From: Sphingobium sp. HWE2-09
Lineage (GTDB): Bacteria; Pseudomonadota; Alphaproteobacteria; Sphingomonadales; Sphingomonadaceae
NCBI RefSeq assembly: GCF_035989265.1
Contig: NZ_JAYKZX010000003.1
Coordinates: forward strand, 1,860,001-1,924,000
Direction: 5' to 3'
DNA length: 64,000 nucleotides
Shown here: positions 42,973-52,000 of the stretch, piece by piece
Position numbering within the stretch: the stretch's first letter is position 1
Layout of the letters: every line of letters begins with the position of its first letter
The notes under the pieces: generated by a model
Databases searched by the model: none
The model's input: the letters and a program-made list of their open reading frames with translations, nothing else
Told to the model about the DNA's origin: nothing
Translations under genes and position numbers: made by a program

Positions 42973-44019
42973 ATGAGCGCTGTGAGTATGATACCCGGTA
43001 GGCGCTTGGACGTCGCGAGCATCGCGAAGGTTGACGATGTGGGCAGTGAGCTGATCGATCTCATCGAGGCGGCGGTGGACCTGTGCAACGTCAATGGCGC
43101 GCTCGGTCTGGAGGCGTTCTCCCTCGCTCACGCACTGCGCCACGATGACGAGCGCGAGAGCTGGCAAGTCCGCGCTGTTTCTTCAAACAGTCCCTCCGGT
43201 TGCGAATTTCGGTTTGCAGTCCAACCCGAAGCCGTCGGGCAAGACGATGCAGCTTCGCTTGCGCGCAGTATACTGGATGCCGCTGAGCTATTCACTGCAC
43301 TTGAAGACCTGGATGTAGCCGCAGAGGGTGACAGGGTGGCTGCGGAAAGACTGGCCGCCTCTACCGCCGATGGAACGCGGCCGATGCGCGTGGTCGCTAT
43401 TGGCCTTCTCGTAAGCCCGAATGGTGGCACCGACTGGATTCTCGACGTCGATGCCCTAGGCGACGATCTGCAGCTACGCACATACCGCATCCATCAAGGT
43501 TCCAAGCCGTCGTTCGATCAGGAGCTTGAGCTTCTCGTCTCTAGGCACCGCAAGAGGCAACCGCTTCGCGACCTCGCCGCAGCATCCCGCGCGATCGGCT
43601 GGATGGATGAGGCCGCACTGCGCATCATCGAGGTCGCCGGACTTCAGACAGACCAGGTCATCGCAGGCCTTCGAAGGCACCCCCATGTCGAGTTCCCCTT
43701 CGAACGCATGCAAGGGCAGCACAGGACGGCATGCCTCTTCTGGCGGGATGGCGTCATCTTCGGCAGTGTCAGCCCACGGGCCGACGGCGAACGGTTCTCG
43801 GAAGACGAACTGGTACTTCCAGATATAAGCCTACCGGACACGGTGCTCGCGGCTTGGCAGGGTCGGCGCTTCGGCGATCTCGCCACCCATCGCCTCGTTC
43901 CGTCAGACGCCGTCGTCACGAGAGTGCAGGCGGTTTCCGGTCACATATGGATCAAGATCGTCTCGCCCAGACGTCCGGTGGCGGAGACATGCGGAATGGT
44001 AGCTGATCTACTGGTGTAG
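42973..44019 (+). CDS. unknown 348-residue protein
   Basis: A soluble protein with no recognised family. It looks alpha/beta (GLEAFSLAHALRHDDERESW, MRVVAIGLLVSPNGGTDWIL, RHPHVEFPFERMQGQHRTAC, FWRDGVIFGSVSPRADG) with no signal peptide or membrane segment. GAAGGGACGAAG precedes the ATG at 42973. It lies in the accessory block next to the zinc-ribbon gene at 44214 on the same strand. A defence role would be guesswork. Confidence 0.7.
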   Translation: MSAVSMIPGRRLDVASIAKVDDVGSELIDLIEAAVDLCNVNGALGLEAFSLAHALRHDDERESWQVRAVSSNSPSGCEFRFAVQPEAVGQDDAASLARSILDAAELFTALEDLDVAAEGDRVAAERLAASTADGTRPMRVVAIGLLVSPNGGTDWILDVDALGDDLQLRTYRIHQGSKPSFDQELELLVSRHRKRQPLRDLAAASRAIGWMDEAALRIIEVAGLQTDQVIAGLRRHPHVEFPFERMQGQHRTACLFWRDGVIFGSVSPRADGERFSEDELVLPDISLPDTVLAAWQGRRFGDLATHRLVPSDAVVTRVQAVSGHIWIKIVSPRRPVAETCGMVADLLV

Positions 44020-44213
44020 CCTATCGCCACAAAGTGCGGAGCCCCTTTCGCGCTCTGGCTCTGAACCCACAAATACTCACTACTATCGGCAGCCGCGAAA
44101 AACCTGATGGTAGATCCGGCAGCGCGCCGATCGATCGTCGCTCGTCATCCCGATACGGATCCGCGGCGACCGCACCGCATTGGGATCGAGAGGTGGGAAG
44201 CGAGGAGACGGGA

Positions 44214-44426
44214 ATGGCCGAAGAAAAGCTCATCCGAACCTGTCCTGACTGTCGCGGTTCTGGGCGATGGTTCGACATGCCTTCGGACAAACGGAAGAAC
44301 GGCTACGGCCAGATGGGACCTTCGGAATGCACGACCTGTAGCGGATGGGGCCTGCTGCCTACCGATGCCGGCAAACCGGTCTTCGACATGATCTTGGCGA
44401 TGCGGCAGTCACCCAAGTGGCGATGA
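44214..44426 (+). CDS. DnaJ-type zinc-ribbon mini protein
   Basis: A 70-residue protein made almost wholly of a DnaJ-like cysteine-rich domain. The two CxxCxGxG half-sites are CPDCRGSG (residue about 9) and CTTCSGWG (about 39), which should bind one zinc. Such domains bind unfolded protein or nucleic acid. GAGGAGACGGGA supports the ATG at 44214. A second, similar protein is encoded on the opposite strand 31 bp away. Confidence 0.75.
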   Translation: MAEEKLIRTCPDCRGSGRWFDMPSDKRKNGYGQMGPSECTTCSGWGLLPTDAGKPVFDMILAMRQSPKWR

Positions 44427-44457
44427 TCTCGCGGTGCCCGGCTGCTTCGCCTGCAAA

Positions 44458-44670
44458 TCAGGGGTGGTGGCGTCGGAGAAACGCGAGCAGCCTCTGCCCA
44501 TCCTGCGTCACCTTCGTCCCACGTGCATCGCAATCGTTGCAAGGCCCGCCTGTCTGATAGGTGTTGCCGAACCGTCGGGCCGGAATTTCCCCTTTGCCCG
44601 CGCAGGCTGAGCACACCTCTTCAAGCTGGGGCATTTCGCCGCTTCCATCCGCGATGATTCCAAGTGGCAT
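44458..44670 (-). CDS. second DnaJ-type zinc-ribbon mini protein
   Basis: A 70-residue protein with CSACAGKG and CNDCDARG half-sites, the same CxxCxGxG architecture as the convergent gene at 44214. Its N-terminus (MPLGIIADGSGEMPQLEEV) and C-terminus (LLAFLRRHHP) differ, so it is a relative rather than a recent copy. GAAGGAGCCCCTG before the ATG on the minus strand is a strong ribosome site. The TIR gene follows to the right, also leftward. Confidence 0.75.
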   Translation of the reverse strand: MPLGIIADGSGEMPQLEEVCSACAGKGEIPARRFGNTYQTGGPCNDCDARGTKVTQDGQRLLAFLRRHHP

Positions 44671-44758
44671 CAGGGGCTCCTTCAGCGCGATCGCATCTCA
44701 GGCGCAACCAAGTTCACTATTCAGCCATACCGGCTGCGAACGCCCAAACCATGAGTTT

Positions 44759-45463
44759 TCAGGACTTCGAACCGCTAACTCGCGGTGGTGCGCGGCGGGG
44801 TTTGGCCTTCGCCTGGGCGTTTGGTGGTCGCTTGAGCGCGGGGGCAGGCGACGGCTGCACAGCCTTAGCCTTGGATATCCCCGACGCCCCGCGCTTCTTG
44901 GACGGGGACGCCAGTTCCCGACGAACGGTGGCGATCAGGTCACCTATACCCCTCGCGGCGTCCACATACGCGGCATCGTGGCTTGACCAACTTTCCGGGG
45001 GCACACCGTCCTTGGGAAGGAGCTTGAAGCCGGCCGCCGACGTATGCTTCCATGAGCAGGGTTTCACTATCACCGCGACCACGCGCATGAGCTTGCGCGC
45101 ACGACGTCCCATGGCGCGTCTGTATTCGATGTTCCAGCAGTAGTTGCTGTCCAGGTAGGAGGGGCTGAACAACGCCACGAAGATGTGCGCTTGCCGCAGT
45201 TCACGGGCGATGTCAGTCCCCAATGAAGCACCAGCAGCCATGTCGTTGTCAGTCCAGACCCTGACGCCATCACGCCGCCAAGGCGCGAGATGCGTCTTCA
45301 GCTTCTGCTGCGCGATTTCGTCCTTGTGCGAGTAGGACACGAAGATGCGGACCTCCGGCTTGCCGGAAGGCGGCTTGCCCTTCGATGCTGCAGTCGCTGG
45401 TCTTCGCGCGGGTGCAGACTTGGGCTTCGCGGTCTGCGATACCTTTCTGGTTCGTTCGGTCAT
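44759..45463 (-). CDS. TIR-domain protein with basic tails
   Basis: A 234-residue protein. The TIR domain (about residues 36-150) has VRIFVSYSHKDEIAQQKL, VRVWTDNDMAAGASLG, IFVALFSPSYLDSNYCW and the likely catalytic Glu113 in WNIEYRRAM. TIR proteins in bacterial defence cleave NAD+. Unusually, about 35 N-terminal residues and 50 C-terminal residues are Lys/Ala/Pro-rich and disordered, resembling histone-H1-like DNA-binding tails. The start ATG is 45463. It lies 116 bp downstream of the KAP NTPase gene, likely on the same transcript. Confidence 0.85.
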   Translation of the reverse strand: MTERTRKVSQTAKPKSAPARRPATAASKGKPPSGKPEVRIFVSYSHKDEIAQQKLKTHLAPWRRDGVRVWTDNDMAAGASLGTDIARELRQAHIFVALFSPSYLDSNYCWNIEYRRAMGRRARKLMRVVAVIVKPCSWKHTSAAGFKLLPKDGVPPESWSSHDAAYVDAARGIGDLIATVRRELASPSKKRGASGISKAKAVQPSPAPALKRPPNAQAKAKPRRAPPRVSGSKS

Positions 45464-45579
45464 CGCGACTTTATACAGCGAAGTCGGGGGCGGCATAGTG
45501 CATGAGATATCAGAGGCGGCAGCAGCGGAGGATGCGGAGGTTCAACGTCCTTGAGAAGGACCGTCGAGGCTCGAACGGA

Positions 45580-47721
45580 CTACCAGTCACCATGCTCCTC
45601 TCGATAGGCCCAAGCCCTGAGGAATTGATCAATCGTCTCATGGCTGTCCGACCCGCTCTCCATTCGGCCGAGTAGACCGGTAAGGTTCGAACGGAAGCGG
45701 TCGGGATCCATGATCTTGGCGAGGCTGCCGACCGACGCGATGTCGGATCTGATCGCGACGAAGTCGTTCGACTGCTGTGTCCAGGAGTGCGTCGTGAATG
45801 AGCGTGCGAGCGTCACGAGCGAGGCATCCTCTTCGATCCTGACGGCCAACCATTCTCGAACTTCCGCGTCGTCGTCGAGGAAGTGCATCCAAAGGAAGAG
45901 AGCGCGCATCAAGTCGGGAACGTTCATCAATGAGACGTCGGCCGCCGCCGCCCTGACCCGGGTCAGGAATAGAGAGCGCATGGCTTCCGCACCCTCTTCG
46001 GTCAGCAGGCACCTGTCATCAGGCTCGCGATCCTTGCCCTCGCGGGGATGATGGTCCTCCCATGCGGATGCCGCAAGCCTTCCCAGCCAGCCCACTTGCG
46101 CCACCTGCGCAGCCGAGATCAGGATGGCAGATCGTTCCTGTAGGGTTGTCCGCTCAAGAAGCAGGCTACGCATCAACCAGTGAATGCGCATGCTGTTGCC
46201 GCCGAACGAGAAGCCCCGAGCGCGGTCGGTGGCGACGTCGATGTCATCTGCGACGGCGAACACTCCGCGGAGGAACGCCTCGGCAGCCTCGATCGGTATC
46301 TCCTCCGCATGTGAGTTGAGAGCCTCGAGCCAGGCCAACGTACGGGTCGTTCCATCGCGCCGCGGCTGCTTCAACCCACCCTTCAGTATCGCGCCGACCG
46401 ACGCCGAGTCCGCCGGATCGTCAAGGATTCCGGCCAGATCCTTGCGTGAGACCGTGTCGGGGTCGATGGACATCCGGAAATATGTCTGGAAATGGCGCGG
46501 CGAGGCAATCCGACGATCCTTGTCCAAATGCGACCCGCTGTGGATCGTGCTGCCCCAGATCGCATCCAACCCCGGAAACAGGCGCGCCAGTGCATTGCGG
46601 TATCGCTGCTTGTCCGTCACCCTCGAGATGAGAAGGGCGTCCAGGCGCTCTGCGCTCTTGCCCCGGTCGTAGCTTTCGCGGTTCGGCCCGCAGATGAGCG
46701 CCTGGTTATCGCGAACAGCCCGATAGATCGACGGCTGGAACAGCCGGTAGGCCTCGATCGCGATGAAATCGCCGAGATCCACTTCGCCCTCGACGGCCGG
46801 CCAAGTGATGGAGAGAGCGTTGATGTAGCGCGCGGCGTCCCGCGGTGTCCTGACTTCCGGAGCGACGGCGGCATGGAACATGTTCATCACGTTCAGCAGC
46901 TGCTGCTCGCCAATGCCGCCGACTAGAGTTTCGATGTTCGACATCAGGATCCGATGTACATCCTCCTCGAGCGGAGCTGGCAGTTCGAAGGCGGCTTGGA
47001 CGATCTTCTCGAGATAATGCGGCCCCTCCGACGGAAAGCGTTCCGCCACCACGCGTTCGGCAAGGTCGCGATCGAAGGATAGGACGTAGATGACGTTCGG
47101 CAGCCGTCCGACTGACTTGACCATCCTGAACATCGCTAGCGCCTCGTCGGGCGCGAGGCGGTCGATATCGTCGATCAGCACGACGAAGCGTTTGGCCTGC
47201 CTGGCGAGCGCCTCGGACAGTTCCCGGTGCAGCTTCTCGACGCTCTCACCTTCCTCGATCATCCCGCCAAACCAATTCATCACGCCTGACGCGATCGCGC
47301 CCGCGCCGGACGCGCCGGCCGCATCCGCGATCGGCGCTACCGCCCCGCCAGCGTTCAGAAGACGCGCACCGAGCTTCGGGAGCAGATGTCTGGCTCTGTC
47401 TCCCAGGCTCGGTTTGGTCGCGGAGTACAGTTCGCGGAAGAAGGCCAGCACGAGCGCCTCCTCTCCGCGGAACCACCACGGATTGAAGTCGGCGATCTCC
47501 ATCTCGCCCGATGATGTCGCGTCCGTTAGGTGGTGTCGGAGCAAGTTGATCGCGCTGCTCTTTCCTGATCCCCATGGCCCGTTGAGCGCTATCACCACTC
47601 CGTTCGGAGAGCGCATGTTCCTCAGCGATCGCGCCAGTGATCGGACGAAGCCGTCGATACCGAACATGTCCTGTTCGGGCTTGCTGATCGGCAGGTCGCC
47701 ATAGTCCATTTCAACAGTCAT
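45580..47721 (-). CDS. KAP-family P-loop NTPase
   Basis: A 713-residue NTPase of the KAP family, many of which act in phage exclusion (PifA) or as STAND-like sensors. Walker A is ALNGPWGSGKSSAINLL (residues 45-61), Walker B KRFVVLIDDIDRL (177-189), followed by MVKSVGRLPNVIYVLSFDRD. Residues about 124-154 form a small-residue hydrophobic stretch (GAGAIASGVMNWFGG) where KAP proteins often carry membrane insertions. The C-terminal half is helical with unrecognised modules and could be a sensor. The TIR gene lies downstream; the pair looks like a sensor/effector unit. Confidence 0.85.
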   Translation of the reverse strand: MTVEMDYGDLPISKPEQDMFGIDGFVRSLARSLRNMRSPNGVVIALNGPWGSGKSSAINLLRHHLTDATSSGEMEIADFNPWWFRGEEALVLAFFRELYSATKPSLGDRARHLLPKLGARLLNAGGAVAPIADAAGASGAGAIASGVMNWFGGMIEEGESVEKLHRELSEALARQAKRFVVLIDDIDRLAPDEALAMFRMVKSVGRLPNVIYVLSFDRDLAERVVAERFPSEGPHYLEKIVQAAFELPAPLEEDVHRILMSNIETLVGGIGEQQLLNVMNMFHAAVAPEVRTPRDAARYINALSITWPAVEGEVDLGDFIAIEAYRLFQPSIYRAVRDNQALICGPNRESYDRGKSAERLDALLISRVTDKQRYRNALARLFPGLDAIWGSTIHSGSHLDKDRRIASPRHFQTYFRMSIDPDTVSRKDLAGILDDPADSASVGAILKGGLKQPRRDGTTRTLAWLEALNSHAEEIPIEAAEAFLRGVFAVADDIDVATDRARGFSFGGNSMRIHWLMRSLLLERTTLQERSAILISAAQVAQVGWLGRLAASAWEDHHPREGKDREPDDRCLLTEEGAEAMRSLFLTRVRAAAADVSLMNVPDLMRALFLWMHFLDDDAEVREWLAVRIEEDASLVTLARSFTTHSWTQQSNDFVAIRSDIASVGSLAKIMDPDRFRSNLTGLLGRMESGSDSHETIDQFLRAWAYREEHGDW

Positions 47722-48052
47722 GCCGCCATTCTACGGCGAGCGCCTGGAATCGAAAGGGCATCGCGCCTTGTATCGATGTTGACGTCGAAACGGCAGCATC
47801 CGGGATCCCCTACGCAACTGGCGAACCGCCTATCAATGCGATCAAGGGCGCGCAGCAGAGACCGTTTAGAGACCCATCGCATGCGGCCACCGTAACGGGA
47901 GATGATGAGCCAATTGCGTCAGGCCTATCCACTTCGCGGAATCGAGCGTGGCAGGAGGCCGCCGCGGATGTCGGGCACACCGGTATGAGCGCCTATCCCA
48001 TTGTCGCGCCGCATCAACAAGTTGTTCAGTCTATTGCGGGATATCTGCCTCG
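47722..48052. other. divergent promoter region, no gene
   Basis: The gap between the KAP gene (leftward) and the unknown protein gene (rightward) shows only short, unsupported frames. It must hold both promoters. No clear dyad or terminator was found. Confidence 0.5.
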
Positions 48053-48967
48053 ATGACGATCAATGACGCAAACTCCGATCCGGAAGCCGACCTCGTGCTG
48101 TTAGCCGTGGTCGATGCCTATAAGTGGTGGGTAACCTCGGATTTTGGATTTCTTCAGGCCACGGGGATACTCGACCAGAACGGCATTCGCAGCGCTCGGG
48201 AGGTCGGGGTCTATGATGTCCATCTGGTGAGAAGGATTGCGCGCGCCTACTCGGTCTCGCGCAACATACCTGTCGATCAAGGCGATATCCACGCGCGATC
48301 GGTGGCTGACATCCTCAATTGCGAAGCCGCCGGGTTGGTCACCATGCCCTTTGGTAAACGCGCGGAGCTTTTGGCGGCGCTTGTCGAGAGCCGGCCCATC
48401 AGGTTCTCGGATCGGAAACGGCGTGATGCCAAACGGGACTTGGCATCCGCCTACTCAAAGCTAACCTGGTTCCTGCGACCGGAAGACTGGACGATCTTCG
48501 ACCGACATGTCGGTCGTGCGGTCTGCGGAAGCAACGGCGTGGGAACCCGACAGATGCGCTTGTTCTACGATCGTCTCACGCCCAACTGGGCCGATCTCAG
48601 TCCCAGGATCACGGCTGTGACCGCGATGCACGGCTTCGATCCCCTGCTCGGCTACCGCATAATTGACAAGTGGCTGTTCCTGCACGGGATGAGGGGAGCC
48701 GCCGCCGCCAGTCTGAGAACGGACGATCCCGTGGATGAGCACACCGCCTCCGGAACCGTTCTGGCGGCGCGGTCTGCATTCGCCGACATCTGCCGCTCCC
48801 TCCGGGCCACCACACAGGTTTTCCATCCCTTGGTGGGACGTCGGATGTTGGAACTCGCCGCCGACTTGGGACCTCTGCTAGATCGAAGCCCCTGGCTCTC
48901 CACGAACGACACGCCCCATGGACCGAAAACAAAAGCCAAGCATCCTGAAAGTCTAATCGTCGATTGA
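48053..48967 (+). CDS. unknown helical protein upstream of the helicase gene
   Basis: A 304-residue, mostly alpha-helical protein of unknown family. A central segment KLTWFLRPEDWTIFDRHVGRA is reminiscent of helix-hairpin-helix glycosylase-like folds, but the catalytic Lys/Asp cannot be named with confidence. No membrane segment or signal is visible. The start at 48053 (MTINDANSD) was chosen because upstream residues are unlike protein. It lies 79 bp before the large helicase gene on the same strand, so a joint role in defence or repair is plausible. Confidence 0.7.
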   Translation: MTINDANSDPEADLVLLAVVDAYKWWVTSDFGFLQATGILDQNGIRSAREVGVYDVHLVRRIARAYSVSRNIPVDQGDIHARSVADILNCEAAGLVTMPFGKRAELLAALVESRPIRFSDRKRRDAKRDLASAYSKLTWFLRPEDWTIFDRHVGRAVCGSNGVGTRQMRLFYDRLTPNWADLSPRITAVTAMHGFDPLLGYRIIDKWLFLHGMRGAAAASLRTDDPVDEHTASGTVLAARSAFADICRSLRATTQVFHPLVGRRMLELAADLGPLLDRSPWLSTNDTPHGPKTKAKHPESLIVD

Positions 48968-49046
48968 TCCGCTTCTTCCGGATGCAATTGGACTCGACTT
49001 CCAAATGACAAGGCTGACATACAGGTTGTGAATCAGGGGGGATAAC

Positions 49047-52000
49047 GTGGCGACGATTCCAGAAGAAGTTGGCTTGGAAGTTCGATCGGTATTCCAGAGC
49101 GACCTTCCCCTGAAGGAGAAGCTGGATCGGGCGAGGACGGAACTGCTCGATCTTTCGGCCCGCAACCGTCTCCTCAACATGCCGCGCTCATCCAAAAGCG
49201 TGCGCGCCCTTGAGATCATCGACGAAGTCAGCGCCGAGATCTTCAGACTGCTCGTCAGGGAAAACAGGCCCTTCACGTTTGTCGCGGGAAAATCGGCGAA
49301 CGAGGAGCCTATCGAGGGCGAGGAAGTGGACGAAATCGTCGATCTCGCCCAGCCCGAGGACGACGAAGTCGATGAACGCGGTGTGCAGGCCCGCCACTCG
49401 GATACCCGCCTCCAGACGAGGCTCACCCCCAAAGGTCTCCAGAAGCGTCTGCTCGATCTATTCTACGATGCCCGCACCCTTGAGGAGGAGCAGGGCGTCA
49501 ACATCCTGTATCTCACGCTTGGCGCTCTTAAATGGATCGATCCCCAGAATGCGGCCAACGTCCGCTTCGCGCCGCTCGTCCTCATTCCCGTTTCCCTAGA
49601 GCGCGGCAATGCCGGTGAGAAGTTCAAGCTGCGTGCCCGTCAGGAGGACTATGCCTCCAACCTCTCGCTGGAAGCACTTCTGGACCGTGCACATGGGATC
49701 AAGCTGCCGGCATTCGAGGCCAGCGACTCGTACGATCCCGCAGCATACTTCAGCGAGGTGGCGGACGCCGTGTCGGCGAAGCCAGGCTGGGAAGTGATCG
49801 CGGACAACATCGTTCTCGGCTTCTTCTCCTTCTCCAAGTTCCTGATGTATCGCGATCTCGATCCGGACAACTGGCCCGAGGGTCGCAGCATCGTCGACAG
49901 GGATCTGGTGCGCGGTCTGCTGACGGATGGATTTCCCGGCTCCGACACGCTGATCCCCGAAGACGCCAACATCGATCCCTTCATTCCGCCAAGCGACATG
50001 CTCCACATCGTCGACAGCGACAGTTCCCAGGCCCTGGCGGTCCACGAGGTGCGGCGGGGACGCGACCTGGTCATCCAAGGGCCGCCCGGTACCGGAAAGA
50101 GCCAGACGATCGCGAATGTCATCGCGTCCGCCATCGCGGATGGGAAGACCGTTCTGTTCGTCGCCGAGAAGATGGCCGCGCTGGAGGTCGTAAAGCGAAG
50201 GCTCGATGCGACCGGCGTCGGGGACGCATGTCTGGAAGTCCACAGCAGCAAGGCCAACAAGCGCTCCCTGCTCGAGGAATTGCGGCGAACATGGGAACTC
50301 GGACCTCCGCGAGGCCAGTCCCCCGGAACGCTGAATGTCCGCCTCACCGAAGCGCGGGACAAACTCAATGCCCACGTCCGCAGAATGCACGAGGCTCATG
50401 GCGCTTCCGGCCTGACACCTTTTCAGGTCGTAGGGCAGCTCAGCCGTCTGCGCCTCGATGGCGAAAAGCCCTCCGACATAGCACTGGAGGAAGCTGCCGA
50501 CTGGTCGCCCGACGATTTCGCCGAACGCCATGGACTGCTGGCGGATCTCTCCGAGCGTGTCACGGCTCTCGGCAAACCGGACGAACATCCCTGGAAAGGC
50601 GTAGGCCTTCCCTCGATCATGCCCACGGACGTGGATCGCCTCATGGCGAGGCTTGCCGTCCTCAAGGCCGAAATTGAAGAGTTTGACTGCGGCCAGGCTG
50701 AACTGGCTGGACTTCTCGAGCAACCCAAGCCCGAAGCATTGAACGACTTTGCCGATCTGGCGATGCTCTCAGGCCGCGTTGCGGGCGCGCCAGAGATGGA
50801 ATCCGCAGCACTCGCGAATGCATGCTGGGAAGATCAGGCAGGCGACGTCGCCAACCTCGTGGAAGACGGTGCCAAGCTGGCCGCCCTTCATGCAGAACTT
50901 TCGCATTCGGTCAACGAGGTGGCCTGGACATCGGACCTGACCGAGGCGATCAACGCGCTATCCCTGCTACCGCACTCCTTCTCCCTCGAAGCCTTCGAAA
51001 CGATCGGCACCTGCGCAGAAGCGGCTCCCCGTCTCATGGCCGAGGCTCTGGCGCTCGCGAAAGCCCTTGGTCGGGACGCACCCGCCACGTTGGCCGAGAT
51101 CGTCCGGCTGACGCAGATCGGCGAACGCGTCGCCGCAGCGCCGAATGCCAGCCCGGCTGCTTTCGCTGCGGACCTCTGGGATAGCGGCGTCGAACGTGCA
51201 GCCGATCTGGCGGAAGCCATCGCCGAACTGGAAAGGGCCCGCGCCACCATCGGCGGCGGACTTTCGGACGCTGCCTGGACGCTGGACCTCGCGGAAGCGC
51301 GGACCGTCCTCGCATCTCACGGAAGCGGCTTCCTCAAGATCTTCAGCGGAGACTGGCGGCGATCCAACCGCCTGGTAAAGTCCGTGCTCACGCAGCCCGA
51401 CATGCCGCTGGAAGAGGTGCTCAGAACCCTGGATGCGCTCGCCGCTGGGCAGAAGGCGATCCGCACAGTGACATCCGAGGAGGAGTTCGGCCGCAGCGCC
51501 TTCGGTGCCGACTGGCGGGGGGAGCGGTCCTCCTCGGCTCCCCTCCTTGCGCTGGTCGAGTGGATGCGCTCGCTGCGCAATCTCGGTTCGGAACCACGTC
51601 TTATCGCGGCGAGGACCCCCGACAAGTCCGAAGTGGGCATACGCGCTCAGAGAACCCAAGCGGCCGCCGAGGAATTTACGAACGTCGCCAATAGACTCTG
51701 GGACGATCTTGACCAGCGGCGGGCCATTGCTTTCGGAGACGCCGCCGGCGCACGTCAGTCCGACCTTGCATCCCTGCTCGCCCTCGCATCGCGCATCGCC
51801 CATGCCGACGCGGAGACGCGCCGGTGGCTGAAGGCCGTCCCGATCTCGCTTGAGGAGCGCCAGCATTTGCTGGTGAGAATAGTCGACGGTCAGAAGGCAG
51901 CTTCGGCGATCGAGCAGGCTGCGCCTCTTGGTCGGAGCGCGTTCGGAAGCCTCTGGGAAGGAACCTCGTCGAACTGGACCAGCCTTCGCGACATCACGAC

